From Lachnospiraceae bacterium (GTDB taxonomy: Bacteria > Bacillota > Clostridia > Lachnospirales > Lachnospiraceae): a stretch of 8,492 nucleotides of DNA. The notes under the pieces were generated by a model. That model was given only the letters and a program-made list of their open reading frames with translations, was not told the DNA's origin and did not search any database. The stretch lies in contig DOVG01000228.1 of NCBI GenBank assembly GCA_003520205.1, positions 1 through 8,492 on the forward strand. The letters run 5' to 3'. This document shows positions 5,929 to 8,492 of this stretch, one piece after another. Made by a program: the position numbers and the translations under genes. How positions within the stretch are numbered: position 1 is the stretch's first letter; each line of letters opens with the position of its first letter.

Positions 5929-8492
5929 ATGAGAAAGATAAATAGAAAATTTATAATCACATTCTTAGGTGTGTTGCTTCTTAGCATTATATGTTTTTCT
6001 GGCATAACTATGATGTTTGCTGATGAAAGAAATGGTGCCGGTGATTTTGCAACTTCAACTGATGCTTCTTTTGGTAATTCAGTTCAGTCGAATATATCAG
6101 GTGCAGCGACACCTACAACAACTCCATCATCTATAATTGATTGGATTATTGATTTCTCTAATTCAACAGATGCAGCTATTGATAAAGAGTATCATATAGT
6201 TGAGATTTATTCAGGTTCTAATCCATCTGCTCTAAGTACAATGGTAGATAGTGATGGTAAATTTGAGAAGCTTGTTTTAGATGGACATAAGAGTGAAGGA
6301 TTTACTCCGGATTTTAAGCCTGGAAATATTGATTATCATTCATTTTCTAATAAGGTAGCCGCTGGTTCTACTGCAGAAACAAATCTTATTAATGCAATAG
6401 AAAAAGCTGATTTAGTTTATCTCAGCGAAGATCCTGATGAATTATGGGATACTGATAATGATATAACAGAGCAGCTTATTCAGACTCTTACAAAATTTGC
6501 AGTGACCGATGGTAAACCATTTATAGTAGATAGCCATAATCTGACTATGCAGATAAAACTGCAGAGCAAAAGACTTATTAAAGATCTTGTAGGTAATTAC
6601 TATGTTAAAGAAGGGTCTTCATATAATACTTTTGCTTTTGATCAGACTAAGGATATTGAGGCTGTTATGAATACAGCTAATGTCACAGCTAACTATAAAG
6701 CTTTGGACGGTGATATCCCTCAGCAATCTACAGATCCTAATTTTGGTTGGAATAAAGTTACTTATACCGAGGTTAAAGCCGAGGATGATCCAGATACTGA
6801 TGATGTAAATGAGGCTGATTCAGAAGATCATACAGACTATATTGCACGTGTGTTAACTATATATAACAGTTCAGAAACAACAAATCTTACTATTACAAAT
6901 AAGATACTTAATTGTTGTAGTGGTGATTATAGTTTTACATTTACTGATAATGATACTTCAGTTACTCAGCCAAAGAATAAGACTGTAGCAGCAAAAGGAA
7001 CATTTACTCCTGATGGTACAGTAAAAGTATTAGATGAAGAATCAGATTTTTACAAATATGCTTACTATGGACGTAATGCTAGACCTCAGGCTTTGAAGTT
7101 TGAGACAATGGATCTTAGTAATGCTACAGATCTTACAGCTCTTGAAACTATTGATTTTACTCAGTATGATTTTGTAATCTTTGAAGAAGAAACAAAAGAT
7201 GTAGATATCAGTGGAAAAGATGATCTCTTTAATTCACTTGTTGGTGCTATGACTAATGGTGTCCATGTATTATATGACAGCAAGATAGCTCCTACTGGTT
7301 CATCTCATGGTACTATTTCAGAGCTTGATGCTGATGGAATCAAGCAGTTATATAATAAGGTTGCAACTACTAATGATCAGCCTAAATACGATAGTGTTCT
7401 TGTAACAGCAAGACAGAAAATGAATGAAGTATATGCTACATCAACTACAGCTGAAGGTGTTAAAGATATAGCAAATATAATTAACGCTGGAGCATTCCGT
7501 AGTATAGGTCATGGATCTACTGATTCAAGTAATAAATATACTGTACTTGAAATTGAGCCATGTTATCCTATAGATACTGTTTTGGCACAGCATCTTAAGA
7601 ATGCACGTAATTGGAATAATGCTTATGGTATTACTTTCCTAAAGGCATCAGCAAGAACAAATGCTTACTCACAGTATAGTGATTCGTTCTATTACCTGAG
7701 AACTGATGGTGTATCAAGTAAGACTCCAGATGAAATCAGCTATGGTACTAGTGCTTCGCTTACATCTCTTCTTGAAAATACTGCTGATCTTGATGCTCTT
7801 ATAACTCAGGATAATATCGCAAATGTTACTGATTATTATAAGTGGCATATATCGAAAGCCAAAATAGCTCATGCTACTGGAAAGTCTATGGATGAAATCA
7901 ATGTAGTTCATATGTCTTCTTCAGAGTTTGCTGCAAGTAGAAAAACACTTCTTGATAATTATGATGCTATTTACATAGGTGGAGATAATTCTGCTATAAA
8001 GCCAGGTGACAACTGGTATACAAAGGGAAAAGGTAATTACTATAATATGTATTTCCATAATGGAGATTTATATAATTATAGTAACGATCAGAATAATAAA
8101 TGGGGAGGTCAGTACGGTGTTATCGGTGGTAATGACCTTACCTATGATAAGATGGAAGAACTTAAAGCATATGCAAAGAAGATGCCAGTTATCCTTGATA
8201 GAACAGTTTGTGATGCATATGTAAATGCAAGTTTACAGGATAATAAGCAGCATGTTATGGATCCTGATTCCAATATGTATAACTTTATCTATTCTGTTAC
8301 AGAGATAAAGGATTCAGCTCTTGAGTCAAAGTATACAAGTACAGTTTTAATTAATTTTGATTCTGATTATACATATAAAGCTGTAAACAATAGTGATAAA
8401 TATGGTACAACATATGGTGGATATGCTACTGTATTTTTAGGAAATAATGCTCCAACAGATGCTTTTAGAACAGCTACTGTAAATAATAATAA
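5929..8492 (+). CDS. Large secreted protein, probable DUF5057-type, 3'-truncated
   Basis: The frame is open from ATG 5929 to the window end (854 complete codons); the stop lies outside. Residues 1-31 form an ordinary signal peptide: basic MRKINRK, hydrophobic FIITFLGVLLLSIICFSGI, and a probable cut after MFA before DER. It is therefore not a prepilin. A Thr-Pro linker (AATPTTTPS, 59-67) follows. Three similar alpha/beta modules then appear. Module 1 (about 88-205) opens YHIVEI, with ADLVYLSED (160-168) and KPFIVDS (196-202). Module 2 (about 385-452) has YDFVIFEEE (413-421) and VHVLYDS (445-451). Module 3 (about 537-760) opens YTVLEIEP, with YDAIYIGGD (678-686) and MPVILDR (752-758). Between modules 1 and 2 lie an acidic linker (285-300) and a beta-rich stretch (303-370). 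The phrases VLEIEP, KAKIAHATGKS and YDAIYIGG recall the uncharacterised DUF5057 family of Clostridia; this is from memory and untested. Its place after minor pilins suggests a filament-associated or tip protein. No catalytic triad was identified. Confidence 0.85.
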   Translation, partial: MRKINRKFIITFLGVLLLSIICFSGITMMFADERNGAGDFATSTDASFGNSVQSNISGAATPTTTPSSIIDWIIDFSNSTDAAIDKEYHIVEIYSGSNPSALSTMVDSDGKFEKLVLDGHKSEGFTPDFKPGNIDYHSFSNKVAAGSTAETNLINAIEKADLVYLSEDPDELWDTDNDITEQLIQTLTKFAVTDGKPFIVDSHNLTMQIKLQSKRLIKDLVGNYYVKEGSSYNTFAFDQTKDIEAVMNTANVTANYKALDGDIPQQSTDPNFGWNKVTYTEVKAEDDPDTDDVNEADSEDHTDYIARVLTIYNSSETTNLTITNKILNCCSGDYSFTFTDNDTSVTQPKNKTVAAKGTFTPDGTVKVLDEESDFYKYAYYGRNARPQALKFETMDLSNATDLTALETIDFTQYDFVIFEEETKDVDISGKDDLFNSLVGAMTNGVHVLYDSKIAPTGSSHGTISELDADGIKQLYNKVATTNDQPKYDSVLVTARQKMNEVYATSTTAEGVKDIANIINAGAFRSIGHGSTDSSNKYTVLEIEPCYPIDTVLAQHLKNARNWNNAYGITFLKASARTNAYSQYSDSFYYLRTDGVSSKTPDEISYGTSASLTSLLENTADLDALITQDNIANVTDYYKWHISKAKIAHATGKSMDEINVVHMSSSEFAASRKTLLDNYDAIYIGGDNSAIKPGDNWYTKGKGNYYNMYFHNGDLYNYSNDQNNKWGGQYGVIGGNDLTYDKMEELKAYAKKMPVILDRTVCDAYVNASLQDNKQHVMDPDSNMYNFIYSVTEIKDSALESKYTSTVLINFDSDYTYKAVNNSDKYGTTYGGYATVFLGNNAPTDAFRTATVNNN

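Noticed and set aside
6448..6471. DTDNDITE in the large secreted protein as an EF-hand or PilY1-type calcium loop
   Set aside because: The Gly at loop position 6 and the acidic residue at position 12 are not in place. It lies in a loop between a strand and a helix of module 1, and Asp/Asn-rich loops are common throughout this protein.
7714..8224. Minus-strand frame 7714-7911 and plus-strand frame 8006-8224
   Set aside because: Both lie within the open frame of the large secreted protein, which has signal peptide, ribosome site and continuous protein-like sequence. Their products have low-complexity shadow composition.
1..8492. Promoters, terminators, RNA genes, CRISPR, insertion sequences or attachment sites
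   Set aside because: All gaps between genes are 24 bases or less and contain only ribosome sites. No hairpin-plus-T-run, direct repeat array or transposase sequence was seen.

Overview
The window is one continuous plus-strand operon fragment with no intergenic space longer than 24 bases. It holds five genes. The first is cut at its 5' end by the window start and the last is still open at the window end. Base composition is strongly AT-rich (by eye about one third G+C), Arg is mostly AGA and Ile is often ATA. Purine-rich Shine-Dalgarno sites precede every start that can be seen. With Thr-Pro linkers on secreted proteins and what looks like a DUF5057-type protein, this suggests a low-G+C Gram-positive of the Clostridia, plausibly Lachnospiraceae. 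That assignment is an inference from style, not from a marker gene.

Layout: (1) bases 1-921, the C-terminal part of an exported-looking protein whose end resembles a PilV/GspI-type minor pilin; (2) 922-4275, a very large (1117 aa) protein with a PilX/GspK-like prepilin N-terminus lacking Glu+5 and with several beta-solenoid-like stretches; (3) 4286-4906, a GspH/FimT-like prepilin; (4) 4921-5904, a PilW/GspJ-like prepilin ending in a (Thr-Pro)5 tail; (5) 5929 to beyond 8492, a large protein with an ordinary signal peptide and three look-alike alpha/beta modules, probably of the DUF5057 group. Gene gaps are 0, 10, 14 and 24 bases. No promoter, terminator, RNA gene, mobile element or CRISPR is visible.

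Working model (inference): this is the minor-pilin or tip-complex operon of a Gram-positive type IV pilus or type II secretion-like filament. The three or four prepilins would be matured by a prepilin peptidase encoded elsewhere and would prime or cap the filament. The large non-pilin secreted protein at the end of the operon sits where proteobacterial fimU-pilV-pilW-pilX-pilY1 operons carry the tip adhesin PilY1. It does not look like PilY1, so it may be an unrelated protein filling a similar role. The assembly ATPase, platform protein, major pilin and peptidase are not in this window.
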